Under the pieces are notes generated by a model, which had not been told where the DNA came from, made no database searches, and was given only the letters and a program-made list of their open reading frames with translations. Positions 35,529-44,066 of a stretch of 64,000 nt of DNA are shown here, piece after piece (position 1 is the stretch's first letter; every line of letters starts with the position of its first letter). Both the position numbers and the translations under genes were made by a program. This DNA comes from Prolixibacteraceae bacterium UBA1413 (GTDB taxonomy: Bacteria > Bacteroidota > Bacteroidia > Bacteroidales > Prolixibacteraceae). The DNA is taken from the NCBI GenBank assembly GCA_002304925.1, contig DBPT01000017.1, positions 1-64,000 on the forward strand. Direction: 5' to 3'.

Positions 35529-35650
35529 AGACAATTTCGGTTCATATTCCGGATATTTTACAAAATTCCGTAAAAGCGTCCGCTACCTTGATTGAAATCA
35601 TAGTCAGGGAGAATCGGAATGGTGATATTTACACCCTTGAATTCCGGTGA
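35525..35650 (+). pseudogene. Truncated HATPase (anti-sigma/histidine kinase-like ATPase) gene, cut by a dispersed repeat
   Basis: The 41-codon frame starts MKTISVHIPDILQNSVKASA and goes on to EIIVREN and DIYTLEFR before a stop. This is the N-terminal helix and first strand of the small ATP-binding proteins of [FeFe] hydrogenase loci (HILDIVQNS-xAGAxLIEI type), including the N-box Asn. Those proteins are near 180 residues; the next expected DNGKGM region is absent because the sequence turns at 35639 into the dispersed repeat, whose GAATTCCGGTGA supplies the final codons and stop. The gene is broken and the protein cannot bind ATP. Confidence 0.75.
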
Positions 35651-35727
35651 ACGCATGGGCTACATCCGTTCTTTGTACAAGGTAAGCATGAATGCCTGGT
35701 ATCAGCTTATGGCTGATCCGGAATAAT
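35639..35727 (+). repeat. Dispersed repeat, copy A
   Basis: This copy starts GAATTCCGGTGAACGCA and matches the copies at 45388 and 58714 over about 85 bases, including CTACATCCGTTCTTT and AGGTAAGCAT. It lacks the distal hairpin half. It sits at the break point of the HATPase gene remnant. Confidence 0.7.
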
Positions 35728-35777
35728 TTGAACATGATTGGAGCATCGAAATAAACAACCAATAAATATTATTGAAC

Positions 35778-36176
35778 ATGAGTAAGATAACATCAGTTGC
35801 GGATCTGAAAAAAAAGAAGGAACAGGTTCAGTTGAATCTCGGGCTGAGGGAGAACAGCGATGCTGCTGACACCCACGTCCAGATCAGAGTGGGGATGGCT
35901 ACCTGCGGCATCGCTTCGGGAGCCAGGGAAACCATGAATTTCCTGGTGGAAGAAACCAGGCACCAGGCCATTGATGCGGTGATCACCCAGACCGGCTGCA
36001 TGGGATTCTGCTATGCGGAGCCCACGGTGGAAATCACCCTTCCGGGAAAGGAACCGGTGGTTTTCGGCCATGTCGACAAGACAAAAGCCAGGGAGATCAT
36101 CGACCGTTTTATCATCAAGGGTGAACTGGCCGACGGGATCATTCCCGTGAATTTCAAAACAATAGATGAATATTAG
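35778..36176 (+). CDS. (2Fe-2S) thioredoxin-like ferredoxin of the hydrogenase locus
   Basis: The 132-residue protein is a thioredoxin-like [2Fe-2S] ferredoxin. Visible cysteines are in MATCGIASGA (about residue 43) and TGCMGFCYAEP (about 74-78), that is three where the NuoE-like pattern has four; homologues in hydrogenase clusters, as I recall, share this form. The in-frame TTG at 35772 precedes the ATG at 35778, which is preferred. It is the first intact gene of the plus-strand operon, 23 bases before nuoF, and likely donates or accepts electrons at the complex. Confidence 0.87.
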   Translation: MSKITSVADLKKKKEQVQLNLGLRENSDAADTHVQIRVGMATCGIASGARETMNFLVEETRHQAIDAVITQTGCMGFCYAEPTVEITLPGKEPVVFGHVDKTKAREIIDRFIIKGELADGIIPVNFKTIDEY

Positions 36177-36199
36177 AAAATCAATCTAATCCTGGAGAT

Positions 36200-37993
36200 A
36201 TGTCAGAATACAACTTTCAAATCCTGGTTTGCGGGGGGACAGGTTGCAAGGCCTCCGAAAGTGAAGAGATACGCTCTTCATTCGTGAACCTTCTCAATGA
36301 ATATGGTCTGGAAGAGGAGGTCCAGGTGGTACTTACCGACTGTTTCGGTTTCTGCGAAAAGGGGCCGATTGTCAAGATGATGCCCGACAAGACTGTCTAC
36401 GTTCGTGTTAAGCCTTCCGATGCCGACGAAATCATAAAGGAGCACATCGTCAAGGGGAATCAGGTGGAACGGCTGCTCTACCGTGATCCGGTAACCGGGA
36501 CGGTGGTCCGCGACAGGCAGCACATGGAATTTTATAAAAAGCAGATTCGCATAGCATTACGGAACTGTGGCTTTATCAATCCTGAAGAGATTGATGAATA
36601 CATCGCCCATGACGGCTACATGGCTTTGGGCACCTGTCTGACGGAGATGAAGCCCATGGAGGTTATTGAGCAGATCAAAAAATCGGGGCTTCGGGGACGC
36701 GGTGGCGGCGGGTTCCCCACAGGGTTGAAGTGGGAAATCACGGCCAAAGTCCCCGGGGACCAGAAATATGTGGTATGCAATGTCGATGAGGGAGACCCGG
36801 GCGCCTTTATGGACCGTTCCATCCTGGAGGGGGACCCCCATACGGTGATCGAAGCCATGATCATCAATGGCTATTGCACCGGGGCTTCTAAAGGGTTGGT
36901 ATACATCCGCGCCGAATACCCGCTGGCCATATCAAGGCTGAAGATTGCCCTCGCCCAGGCCAGGGCATACGGCTTACTGGGAGATGACATCCTGGGATCG
37001 GGTTTTAATTTCGACATAGAGATCCGCTACGGGGCCGGCGCATTTGTCTGCGGCGAAGAGACGGCATTGATCCATTCCATGGAGGGATGCCGCGGGGAAC
37101 CTACTTTTAAGCCTCCCTTCCCTTCGGTGTCGGGATACCTGGGCAAACCTACCAACGTCAACAACGTGGAGACCTATGCCAATATACCGGTGATCATCAA
37201 TAAGGGGGCCGACTGGTTCGCATCCATTGGTACGGAAAAGTCCAAGGGTACCAAAGTCTTTGCCCTGGCCGGAAAAATCAACAATGTGGGTCTTATCGAA
37301 GTGCCTTTGGGCACCACCCTCCGGGAGGTGATCTATGATATCGGCGGCGGCATCCGAGGCGGCAAGAAATTCAAGGCGGTGCAGACCGGTGGCCCCTCGG
37401 GGGGTATGCTGACGGCGGAATTCCTGGATACCCCCATCGATTACGACAACCTCCTGGCTGCCGGATCGATGATGGGATCAGGGGGGATGATCGTGATGGA
37501 CGAGGACGACTGTATGGTGGCCATCGCCAAGTTCTACCTCGGATTTACCGTGGAAGAGTCGTGTGGTAAGTGCGCCCCCTGCCGGATCGGCAACAAGCGG
37601 CTACATGAAATCCTGGAAAGAATCACCGACGGGAAAGGAGAAATTCAGGACCTCGACCGGTTGTTTATGCTCAGCAATGTGATCAAGGATGCTTCTCTGT
37701 GCGGACTTGGGCAGACTTCACCCAATCCGGTGCTCTCCTCCCTGAAATATTTCAGGCAAGAGTATGAAGCCCACGTGAAGGCAAGCCATTGTCCGGCCGG
37801 TCAGTGCAAGGCACTGGTCCGTTATGAGGTGATTGAGGACAAGTGTACCGGGTGTACCCTCTGTTTCCGCAATTGCCCGGTGGGTGCCATTACCGGTGAG
37901 AAACGGGAAGTCCATTTCATAGACCAGTCGTTGTGCATCAAATGCGGAGTCTGTTTTGAGAAGTGTAAATTCGGTGCCATCCTGGTATCCTAA
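36200..37993 (+). CDS. hydB: NuoF-like flavoprotein subunit HydB, long (bifurcating-type) form
   Basis: The 597-residue protein has three parts: an N-terminal thioredoxin-like [2Fe-2S] domain (1-90, CGGTGC and CFGFC), the NuoF core with FMN and NADH sites (LRGRGGGGFPTGLKW, CNVDEGDPGAFMDR, FVCGEETALIHSMEG) and N3-type cluster (ESCGKCAPCR), and a C-terminal ferredoxin with two [4Fe-4S] sites (CTGCTLCFRNCP, CIKCGVCFEKC). This is the HydB layout of trimeric electron-bifurcating hydrogenases such as that of Thermotoga maritima, in which NADH and reduced ferredoxin together drive H2 formation. It lies 19 bases before hydA. Confidence 0.95.
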   Translation: MSEYNFQILVCGGTGCKASESEEIRSSFVNLLNEYGLEEEVQVVLTDCFGFCEKGPIVKMMPDKTVYVRVKPSDADEIIKEHIVKGNQVERLLYRDPVTGTVVRDRQHMEFYKKQIRIALRNCGFINPEEIDEYIAHDGYMALGTCLTEMKPMEVIEQIKKSGLRGRGGGGFPTGLKWEITAKVPGDQKYVVCNVDEGDPGAFMDRSILEGDPHTVIEAMIINGYCTGASKGLVYIRAEYPLAISRLKIALAQARAYGLLGDDILGSGFNFDIEIRYGAGAFVCGEETALIHSMEGCRGEPTFKPPFPSVSGYLGKPTNVNNVETYANIPVIINKGADWFASIGTEKSKGTKVFALAGKINNVGLIEVPLGTTLREVIYDIGGGIRGGKKFKAVQTGGPSGGMLTAEFLDTPIDYDNLLAAGSMMGSGGMIVMDEDDCMVAIAKFYLGFTVEESCGKCAPCRIGNKRLHEILERITDGKGEIQDLDRLFMLSNVIKDASLCGLGQTSPNPVLSSLKYFRQEYEAHVKASHCPAGQCKALVRYEVIEDKCTGCTLCFRNCPVGAITGEKREVHFIDQSLCIKCGVCFEKCKFGAILVS

Positions 37994-38012
37994 CCCATAA
38001 GATTTTTTTGCT

Positions 38013-39767
38013 ATGGATATGATAAATTTGACAATTGACAATAAGCCGGTTGTGGTGGTGAAAGGGACCACCATTCTGGAGGCGGCTAAAAGTATTGGTA
38101 TTACTGTTCCCACGCTCTGTCACATGAAGCTTGACGATCTGGGCATTGAAAACAAGCCCGGCGGGTGCCGCATTTGTGTGGTGGAGGTGAAGGGGCGTCG
38201 TAACCTGGCGCCTGCCTGTTGCACGGAAGCCACCGACGGCATGGAGGTCAGCACTCACAGCATCAGGGCGATCAATGCCCGCAGGACCGTGTTGGAGCTG
38301 ATCCTTTCCGACCATCCTTCCGACTGCCTGGTGTGCGCTAAGTCGGGAAACTGCGAACTGCAGGACCTGGCTCACCGTCTGGGGATCCGGGAGATTCATT
38401 ACAAGGGGGAACAATCCTCCTATCGCGCAGATACTTCTCCGGCCATCATCCGAGAACTCAACAAATGCATTCTCTGCCGCCGTTGTGAGATGATGTGCAA
38501 CGAGGTGCAGACGGTGGGGGTGCTCTCAGCCATCAACAGGGGGTTCAGTTCCGTGGTGTCGCCTGCGTTTGAGATGAACCTCGACCACTCGGTATGTACT
38601 TATTGCGGACAGTGCGTGGCCGTTTGTCCCACGGGTGCCCTCACCGAGGTCGACCATACGGGGGCTGTGGTGCGCGCTCTGGCAGATCCCACCAAAACGG
38701 TAATCGTCCAGACCGCTCCGGCCGTGCGCGCCGCCCTGGGCGAAGAGTTTGATATGGAACCCGGAACACTGGTCACCGGAAAACTGGTCGCTGCCCTGAG
38801 ACGCCTGGGATTCGACTACGTCTTCGATACCGATTTCAGCGCCGACCTGACCATCATGGAAGAAGGAACAGAATTGCTCAACCGCCTGAAACGCCACCTC
38901 GAAGGGGATCCTGACGTTAAACTTCCCATCCTGACCTCCTGTTGCCCGGCTTGGGTGAAATTCTTTGAACACCAGTTCCCCGATATGAAGGATATTCCTT
39001 CTACGGCCCGCTCCCCGCAGCAGATGTTCGGCTCCATCGCCAAAAGCTACTTTGCCGGAATTCTCGGCATCAAACGGGAAGATCTGGTGGTGGTGTCCAT
39101 CATGCCTTGCGTGGCCAAGAAATACGAATGCGGAAGGGATGAATTTGCCGTTAACAACAATCCTGACGTGGACTTCGCCCTCACAACCCGTGAACTGGCA
39201 GCTCTGATCAAGGTGTCGAATATAAAATTCAGGCTCCTTGACAACGAAGAATATGACGCGCCACTCGGGGAATCCACGGGTGCCGGGGTGATCTTCGGAA
39301 CTACGGGAGGGGTGATCGAAGCTGCCGTGCGTTCCGCCTACGAGCTTTACACCGGAAAGGAGCTTCCCAAAATTGAGTTTGAGGAATTGCGCGGTATGGA
39401 AGGACTGCGAAAAGCCACCATTGACTTTAACGGACTGCCCATCAATATCGGGATCGCCCACGGACTGAGGAATGCGAGGAAGTTGCTGGAGGACATGCGT
39501 GCGGGGAACAGCTGGTACCATGCCATTGAGATCATGTCTTGCCCCGGCGGATGCATCGGCGGGGGCGGACAGCCGTATCACCACGGAAATGTGGAGATCC
39601 TCAAAAAGCGGCAGATGGCGCTCTACCGGGAAGACTCCAACAAAGCGATCCGCAAGTCGCACGAAAATCCCTATATCAAAAAGCTGTACGAAGAGTACCT
39701 GGGGCACCCGATGAGCGAAAAGGCGCATCATCTGCTGCATACCGTCTACTTCGACCGTACACGGTAA
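38013..39767 (+). CDS. hydA: [FeFe] hydrogenase catalytic subunit HydA, bifurcating type
   Basis: The 584-residue protein has an N-terminal [2Fe-2S] domain, a His-Cys3 cluster (CLVCAKSGNCELQ), two ferredoxin sites (CILCRRCEMMC, CTYCGQCVAVCP) and the H-cluster domain with the standard motifs TSCCPAW (Cys310, Cys311), MPCVAKKYE and EIMSCPGGCIGGGGQP. All H-cluster ligands are present. With the long HydB and NuoE it should form an NADH/ferredoxin-using hydrogenase. No maturase genes (hydE, hydF, hydG) are in the window. Confidence 0.96.
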   Translation: MDMINLTIDNKPVVVVKGTTILEAAKSIGITVPTLCHMKLDDLGIENKPGGCRICVVEVKGRRNLAPACCTEATDGMEVSTHSIRAINARRTVLELILSDHPSDCLVCAKSGNCELQDLAHRLGIREIHYKGEQSSYRADTSPAIIRELNKCILCRRCEMMCNEVQTVGVLSAINRGFSSVVSPAFEMNLDHSVCTYCGQCVAVCPTGALTEVDHTGAVVRALADPTKTVIVQTAPAVRAALGEEFDMEPGTLVTGKLVAALRRLGFDYVFDTDFSADLTIMEEGTELLNRLKRHLEGDPDVKLPILTSCCPAWVKFFEHQFPDMKDIPSTARSPQQMFGSIAKSYFAGILGIKREDLVVVSIMPCVAKKYECGRDEFAVNNNPDVDFALTTRELAALIKVSNIKFRLLDNEEYDAPLGESTGAGVIFGTTGGVIEAAVRSAYELYTGKELPKIEFEELRGMEGLRKATIDFNGLPINIGIAHGLRNARKLLEDMRAGNSWYHAIEIMSCPGGCIGGGGQPYHHGNVEILKKRQMALYREDSNKAIRKSHENPYIKKLYEEYLGHPMSEKAHHLLHTVYFDRTR

Positions 39768-39815
39768 CCCGCCGGGTTCCGGATATCAGGAGTTCATTAC
39801 TTAAAAATTACGATT

Positions 39816-40325
39816 ATGTCAAGAATAAAACTATCAGATTCTGCAGTGGAGACCATAAAAGAGGTCTGCATGAGTTTCGGGAACCAGGAGGGTGAACTGA
39901 TCAACGTATTGCACCAGGTGCAGGATAAGCTGGGGTATCTTCCTGCCGAAGTTCAGGAATTGGTGGCCCAGGAATTGAACATGTCGGTGGCCAAAGTATA
40001 CGGTGTGGTCACCTTTTACAGTTATTTCACCATGATTCCCAAGGGGGAGTTTCCGATTTCGATCTGTATGGGCACCGCCTGCTATGTGAGGGGTGCCGAA
40101 CAGGTACTCTCCGAATTCAAGCGTCAGCTGAAGGTAGAGGTGGGGCAGACGACCCCCGACGGGAAATTCTCGCTGAGTTGCCTGCGTTGTGTGGGCACCT
40201 GCGGACTGTCACCCGTGATCATGGTGGGGGAAAAAGTCTATGGCAGGGTATCCCCACAGCAGGTCAAACAGATCATCGCCGAATACCAGGAAGGGTGTCC
40301 GTCACACGAAGCCAAATCGGCATAG
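39816..40325 (+). CDS. hydC: NuoE-like [2Fe-2S] subunit HydC
   Basis: The 169-residue protein has the NuoE fold with cluster cysteines in CMGTAC (about 85-90) and CLRCVGTC (about 125-133). It is the last gene of the second hydrogenase operon, 48 bases after hydA and followed by a terminator. Note that here nuoE is last, whereas in the first operon it comes first. Confidence 0.94.
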   Translation: MSRIKLSDSAVETIKEVCMSFGNQEGELINVLHQVQDKLGYLPAEVQELVAQELNMSVAKVYGVVTFYSYFTMIPKGEFPISICMGTACYVRGAEQVLSEFKRQLKVEVGQTTPDGKFSLSCLRCVGTCGLSPVIMVGEKVYGRVSPQQVKQIIAEYQEGCPSHEAKSA

Positions 40326-40370
40326 CCGGTCACTTTCGTTTGTAAACGTTTCAATTCTGAAGAGTGCGTG

Positions 40371-40400
40371 CCCCGTCCGCTCTGCGGCGGGGAGTTCCAA
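40371..40400 (+). repeat. Hairpin half of the dispersed repeat
   Basis: CCCCGTCCGCTCTGCGGCGGGG with GAGTTCCAA after it matches the distal end of the dispersed repeat at 45515-45543 and 58907-58934. The front half of the repeat is absent. It lies just before the hydrogenase operon terminator. Confidence 0.55.
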
Positions 40401-40417
40401 ATGACCATGCTCTGATC

Positions 40418-40456
40418 CCTCCGTCGGGCCACGGCACGGCCCGACGGAGGCTTTTT
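40418..40456 (+). terminator. Rho-independent terminator of the second hydrogenase operon
   Basis: CCTCCGTCGGGCC (40418-40430) pairs perfectly with GGCCCGACGGAGG (40438-40450), loop ACGGCAC, followed by CTTTTT. The end of the T run is the stop codon of the minus-strand glycosyltransferase. Confidence 0.9.
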
Positions 40457-41918
40457 AACGATTCATCCGTTTCCTGGCCATCAGCTCGATGGTTCGCAGA
40501 CGGTCTTTGTAAAGGTTGTTGCTGTTCATTTTCACCACGTCGAGGGCGGCATCGGAATTCTCATCCCACCGGCGGCAGAGATAAAGAGGTTCGTAAATCC
40601 TCCCGATCCTATAACTCCTCGAAAGCCTGATGCCCACGGCATAATCCTCGCCATAGCTGGTATTGGGGATCCGGATTTCCCGGAGCAGGGGGGTGTAAAA
40701 TGCCCGGGGCGCTCCCAATCCGTTGATGCGCAGGGCGTTATTGGGCCCGTTGTCAGGGGTCCACTCCCTGTGATCGATCACGCCCGGAGGAATCTCTTCC
40801 AGTCGGAAATTGACCATGCGGTACGATCCCACCACCATGGCACACTCTTCGGCATAAAAACACTCCACGATTTTCCTGATCACCTGGTCGTCGATGTAGA
40901 TGTCGTCGCTGTCAAGCTGGATGGCGAATTTTCCGCACCGGGGGTCCATGACGGCGGTGGTCCAGCATCCTCCGATCCCCAGGTCATTTCGCTCCGGGAG
41001 GATGTGCACCAGACGGCTCTCCTCCCCGGCTATTCTTCGCAGGATCTCGGTGGTTCCGTCGGTAGAATGGTTGTCAACCACGAACAGGTTGAAAGAGAAG
41101 CCGGCCTGCTGGGAAAGCACTGACCTGACGGCATCCTCAATGGTCAGGACTCGGTTGCGCACGGGAATCACCACAGAAGCCTCGCACGGAAAGCCTCCTG
41201 CTGACAGGTCCGCCTTCCTGAAGTCAGGTTTCAGCCAGCCTCCGACGGCCTTCAGATGAAGGGTGCATGCCTCTTCCATCTCGATCTGGACGGCCCGGTT
41301 CCGGGGATCTACATAGTCGAACTGTTTCTCGCCCGATGTGCGGATGTCGGTTTCCACTTCGGTATAGAGAAATTCGGGGATCCTCACCACGGGGTGGTTT
41401 TGGGAGACCTTCAACCGCAGGTCATAAAGGGCGGCAAAGCGGAACGCTTGCTCCATGCGCGCGACAGCAGCTTTCAGTGCCGCGGTTTCGTATAGGAGCA
41501 GCGAGCCGAAGTTGAAATCGTCGCGCAGACTTCCTTCCTGGTAGTCGATGACAGGATTGGGGTGCAGTTTTCCCTCCTTCAGGGCGTAGTAATCGGAATA
41601 GACCAACCCCGCCCCGGTGTCCCGGGCCACCTGCACCATCCTTTCCAGTGCCCAGGGGCCCGGACTTAGCGGCAACGCTTTGGTATACAGAAGGATATAT
41701 TCCCCAGCGGCAGCGGCCGCGATCTCCCGCAGGGTCCCGGTGGCAGCTAGGGAGCCGCCCGGAAACGAAACGGCATCCTCAAAATCCGCATCCCTGAGAG
41801 TTCCCGGATTCAGAACAAAGATATCCCCGGTCACTGACGACTGCCTCAGGGCTCTTATGGTCTGGTTCACATCGCCGGCATCCCCGGCGGACAGAAAACA
41901 ACTGATCATCTTGTTCAT
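40455..41918 (-). CDS. Glycosyltransferase family 2 protein
   Basis: The 487-residue protein has a GT-A domain in its second half: SVVIPVRNRVLTIEDAVRSV, VVDNHSTDGT and the metal-binding IQLDSDDIYIDD, then SYGEDYAVGIRLSR. The first 230 residues resemble a second, degenerate glycosyltransferase-like domain (TKALPLSPGPWALE, YSDYYALKEG). No membrane segment is seen, so it is cytoplasmic. Acceptor and sugar are unknown. The ATG at 41918 (MNKMISC) is preferred to 41948, whose extra ten residues look like non-coding sequence. It is monocistronic and convergent with the hydrogenase operon. Confidence 0.88.
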   Translation of the reverse strand: MNKMISCFLSAGDAGDVNQTIRALRQSSVTGDIFVLNPGTLRDADFEDAVSFPGGSLAATGTLREIAAAAAGEYILLYTKALPLSPGPWALERMVQVARDTGAGLVYSDYYALKEGKLHPNPVIDYQEGSLRDDFNFGSLLLYETAALKAAVARMEQAFRFAALYDLRLKVSQNHPVVRIPEFLYTEVETDIRTSGEKQFDYVDPRNRAVQIEMEEACTLHLKAVGGWLKPDFRKADLSAGGFPCEASVVIPVRNRVLTIEDAVRSVLSQQAGFSFNLFVVDNHSTDGTTEILRRIAGEESRLVHILPERNDLGIGGCWTTAVMDPRCGKFAIQLDSDDIYIDDQVIRKIVECFYAEECAMVVGSYRMVNFRLEEIPPGVIDHREWTPDNGPNNALRINGLGAPRAFYTPLLREIRIPNTSYGEDYAVGIRLSRSYRIGRIYEPLYLCRRWDENSDAALDVVKMNSNNLYKDRLRTIELMARKRMNR

Positions 41919-42080
41919 AATTTTGTTTCTTGCATGATTCACCCTCAAAAATAATCAACCTTCCCGTGAAAACCTCATTCCGTGCAAAAAATCGGAGATG
42001 AGGCATAACGGGCCTTGAAAACCGGACTATTTTAACGATCTTTGTTACACGTTCTTTGCCATGACCCGGACTCAATATAT

Positions 42081-42193
42081 GAAACTCCCCGTCTCGCCTC
42101 TGGCGTGAGGAATCCGATTCCGTCGGGGACTTCTATGTTGTTTTGCCCGCTTCAGCGCGGCAGAGCCGATGGGATTGTGCTCACCCGAATTCA
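42081..42193 (-). repeat. Dispersed repeat, 113-bp copy (minus strand)
   Basis: On the minus strand it runs from TGAATTCGGGTGAGCACA (42193) through AATCCCATCGGCT to the palindrome GGAATCGGATTCC and the end GACGGGGAGTTTC (42081). The ends match the other copies. It occupies much of the 295-bp divergent gap between the glycosyltransferase and the kinase. Confidence 0.65.
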
Positions 42194-42213
42194 AAAATTT
42201 TAACCTGTTCATA

Positions 42214-43062
42214 ATGCTAATGATAATTGCTGACAGTGGCTCCACCAAAACCACCTGGTGTATGTGTGACACCCACAGCGGAAGGAAGGAATATCTGCTG
42301 ACCGCCGGGATCAATCCTTATTACCAGGGGGAAGCTGAGATTCTGGCCACCCTGGAGAAGGAGTTTGGTGCCTCGCCGGGGGAACCCGGGTATCTCTTTT
42401 TCTATGGTGCGGGATGCACCAATCCGACGGTCAACGAAGTGCTTTACAACGCTTTGGGATGTTTTTTCCAGACGTCGGAGATCGAAGTGGAGAGCGACAT
42501 GATGGCTGCTGCGCGTTCCCTGTGCGGAAGGAAGGCCGGAATAGCGTGCATCCTGGGAACCGGTTCCAACTCCTGTTCATACGACGGAGAGAAGATTGTA
42601 CAGAATGTCTCACCCCTTGGCTTTGTTTTGGGGGATGAGGGCAGCGGCGGAGTTTTGGGGAAACGGCTGCTGGCCGATGTGTTGAAGAAGCAGCTTCCCG
42701 AGACCATCATCGCCCGTTTTTTTGCTACCGGAGTGACCCGGGAGGAGATCATGGAAAATATCTACCGCAAGCCTTTCCCCAACCGGTATGCCGCCCGGTT
42801 CACCCGTTTTATCCATGAGAACCTGCACGAACCTGAATTGCAGAACCTGGTGAAGCAGGAATTTACTGCTTTCTTCCACCGGAATGTATTTCAGTATCCC
42901 CATGTCGTGCGCTACCGGATCCATTTCACGGGAAGCATCGCCTGGTATTTTCAGGAGATCCTGCGGGAAGTCGCCGTTTCCCTGGGGCTGACGGTGGGAA
43001 AGATCGTGCAGGATCCCATTGAAGGATTGGTGGAGTATCATCTCGGCCGCGCATTCCGGTAA
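42214..43062 (+). CDS. BadF/BadG-type ATPase, probable amino-sugar kinase
   Basis: The 282-residue protein is of the actin-like ATPase fold: IIADSGSTKTTWCM at residue 4 (phosphate 1), ACILGTGSNSCSYDG near 115 (phosphate 2) and GFVLGDEGSGGVLGK near 140. This is the N-acetylglucosamine kinase / BadF family, which includes MurK-type kinases for MurNAc and GlcNAc. The murQ gene lies 89 bases downstream on the same strand, so a kinase for MurNAc released from the cell wall is the likeliest role (inference). The ATG at 42214 (or 42220) starts the conserved region; the frame open to 42169 enters a repeat. Confidence 0.87.
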   Translation: MLMIIADSGSTKTTWCMCDTHSGRKEYLLTAGINPYYQGEAEILATLEKEFGASPGEPGYLFFYGAGCTNPTVNEVLYNALGCFFQTSEIEVESDMMAAARSLCGRKAGIACILGTGSNSCSYDGEKIVQNVSPLGFVLGDEGSGGVLGKRLLADVLKKQLPETIIARFFATGVTREEIMENIYRKPFPNRYAARFTRFIHENLHEPELQNLVKQEFTAFFHRNVFQYPHVVRYRIHFTGSIAWYFQEILREVAVSLGLTVGKIVQDPIEGLVEYHLGRAFR

Positions 43063-43151
43063 ACTGCCGGGTGTGATTTCACCGGAAAAATGACGGCAGA
43101 TGAACAACCGTCAGGATTATGTGCTAATTTCGATGTTAAATTAATTGAACG

Positions 43152-43994
43152 ATGACTGGCGGTACAAAATTTACGCTGACCATAACGGAGACTCCTTCGA
43201 AGTTCAGCAATCTGGAGAAGATGTCTGTGGCGGAACTCATCACGAGCATCAACCGTGAAGATGCCAAGGTGCACCTGGCGGTGAAAAAAGCGCTGCCCCA
43301 AATTGAGCAGCTGGTGGTGCGGATCATCGAAAGGATGAAGAAAGGGGGCCGGGTGTTTTATCTCGGAGCGGGTACCAGTGGCAGGCTGGGGGTTTTGGAT
43401 GCGTCGGAATTGCCACCCACCTTCGGGGTTCCCGAAAACCTGGTGATCGGGATGATCGCCGGGGGGGATGTGGCCTTGCGGAAAGCCGTGGAAAATGCCG
43501 AAGACGACCCGGAAAAAGCGTGGGAAGAACTCCTGGCCTTCAACGTCAGACCCGTTGATACTGTGATTGGCATTGCCGCTTCGGGAACGACACCCTGGGT
43601 GATTGGCGGCGTCAGAAAAGCCCGTGAAGCGGGTCTGCTGACAGGATGCATCACCTGCAACCCCGGTTCTGAAATCGCCCGGACCGCGGAATTCCCCATA
43701 GAAGCCATCGTCGGACCGGAATTCGTCACAGGGAGCACCCGCCTGAAAGCCGGAACCGCTCAAAAAATGATCCTGAACATGATCACCACCACAATCATGA
43801 TCAAGCTGGGAAGGGTCAAAGGAAACAAAATGGTCAACATGCAGCTCACGAACGCTAAACTGGTGGCACGCGGCACCCGCATGCTCATGGAAGAACTGGG
43901 ACTGGAACAGACGGAAGCCCGGGAACTCCTGCTGGAAGCCGGATCGGTGAAAAAAGCAATCGACAGTTATCGCCGGCGGAATATCCCGGACTGA
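43152..43994 (+). CDS. murQ: N-acetylmuramic acid 6-phosphate etherase MurQ
   Basis: The 280-residue protein is an SIS-domain lyase that splits the D-lactyl ether of MurNAc-6-phosphate to give GlcNAc-6-phosphate. Motifs are YLGAGTSGRLGVLDASELPPT near residue 74, IAGGDVALRKAVENAEDD, GIAASGTTPWV, and GPEFVTGSTRLKAGTAQK near 195. Length is slightly under the usual 300 because the N-terminus is short. With the adjacent kinase it forms a short cell-wall recycling or scavenging route. Confidence 0.96.
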   Translation: MTGGTKFTLTITETPSKFSNLEKMSVAELITSINREDAKVHLAVKKALPQIEQLVVRIIERMKKGGRVFYLGAGTSGRLGVLDASELPPTFGVPENLVIGMIAGGDVALRKAVENAEDDPEKAWEELLAFNVRPVDTVIGIAASGTTPWVIGGVRKAREAGLLTGCITCNPGSEIARTAEFPIEAIVGPEFVTGSTRLKAGTAQKMILNMITTTIMIKLGRVKGNKMVNMQLTNAKLVARGTRMLMEELGLEQTEARELLLEAGSVKKAIDSYRRRNIPD

Positions 43995-44066
43995 TGCCCG
44001 ATGAAATTACTGCTTTTCTTTGATAGGAAGCCGGTGTATAAAACCAGACCAATCACCTGGTGCATC

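Noticed and set aside
38526..39740. 404-codon open frame opposite the second hydA
   Set aside because: Antisense shadow of a strongly conserved gene; no features of its own.
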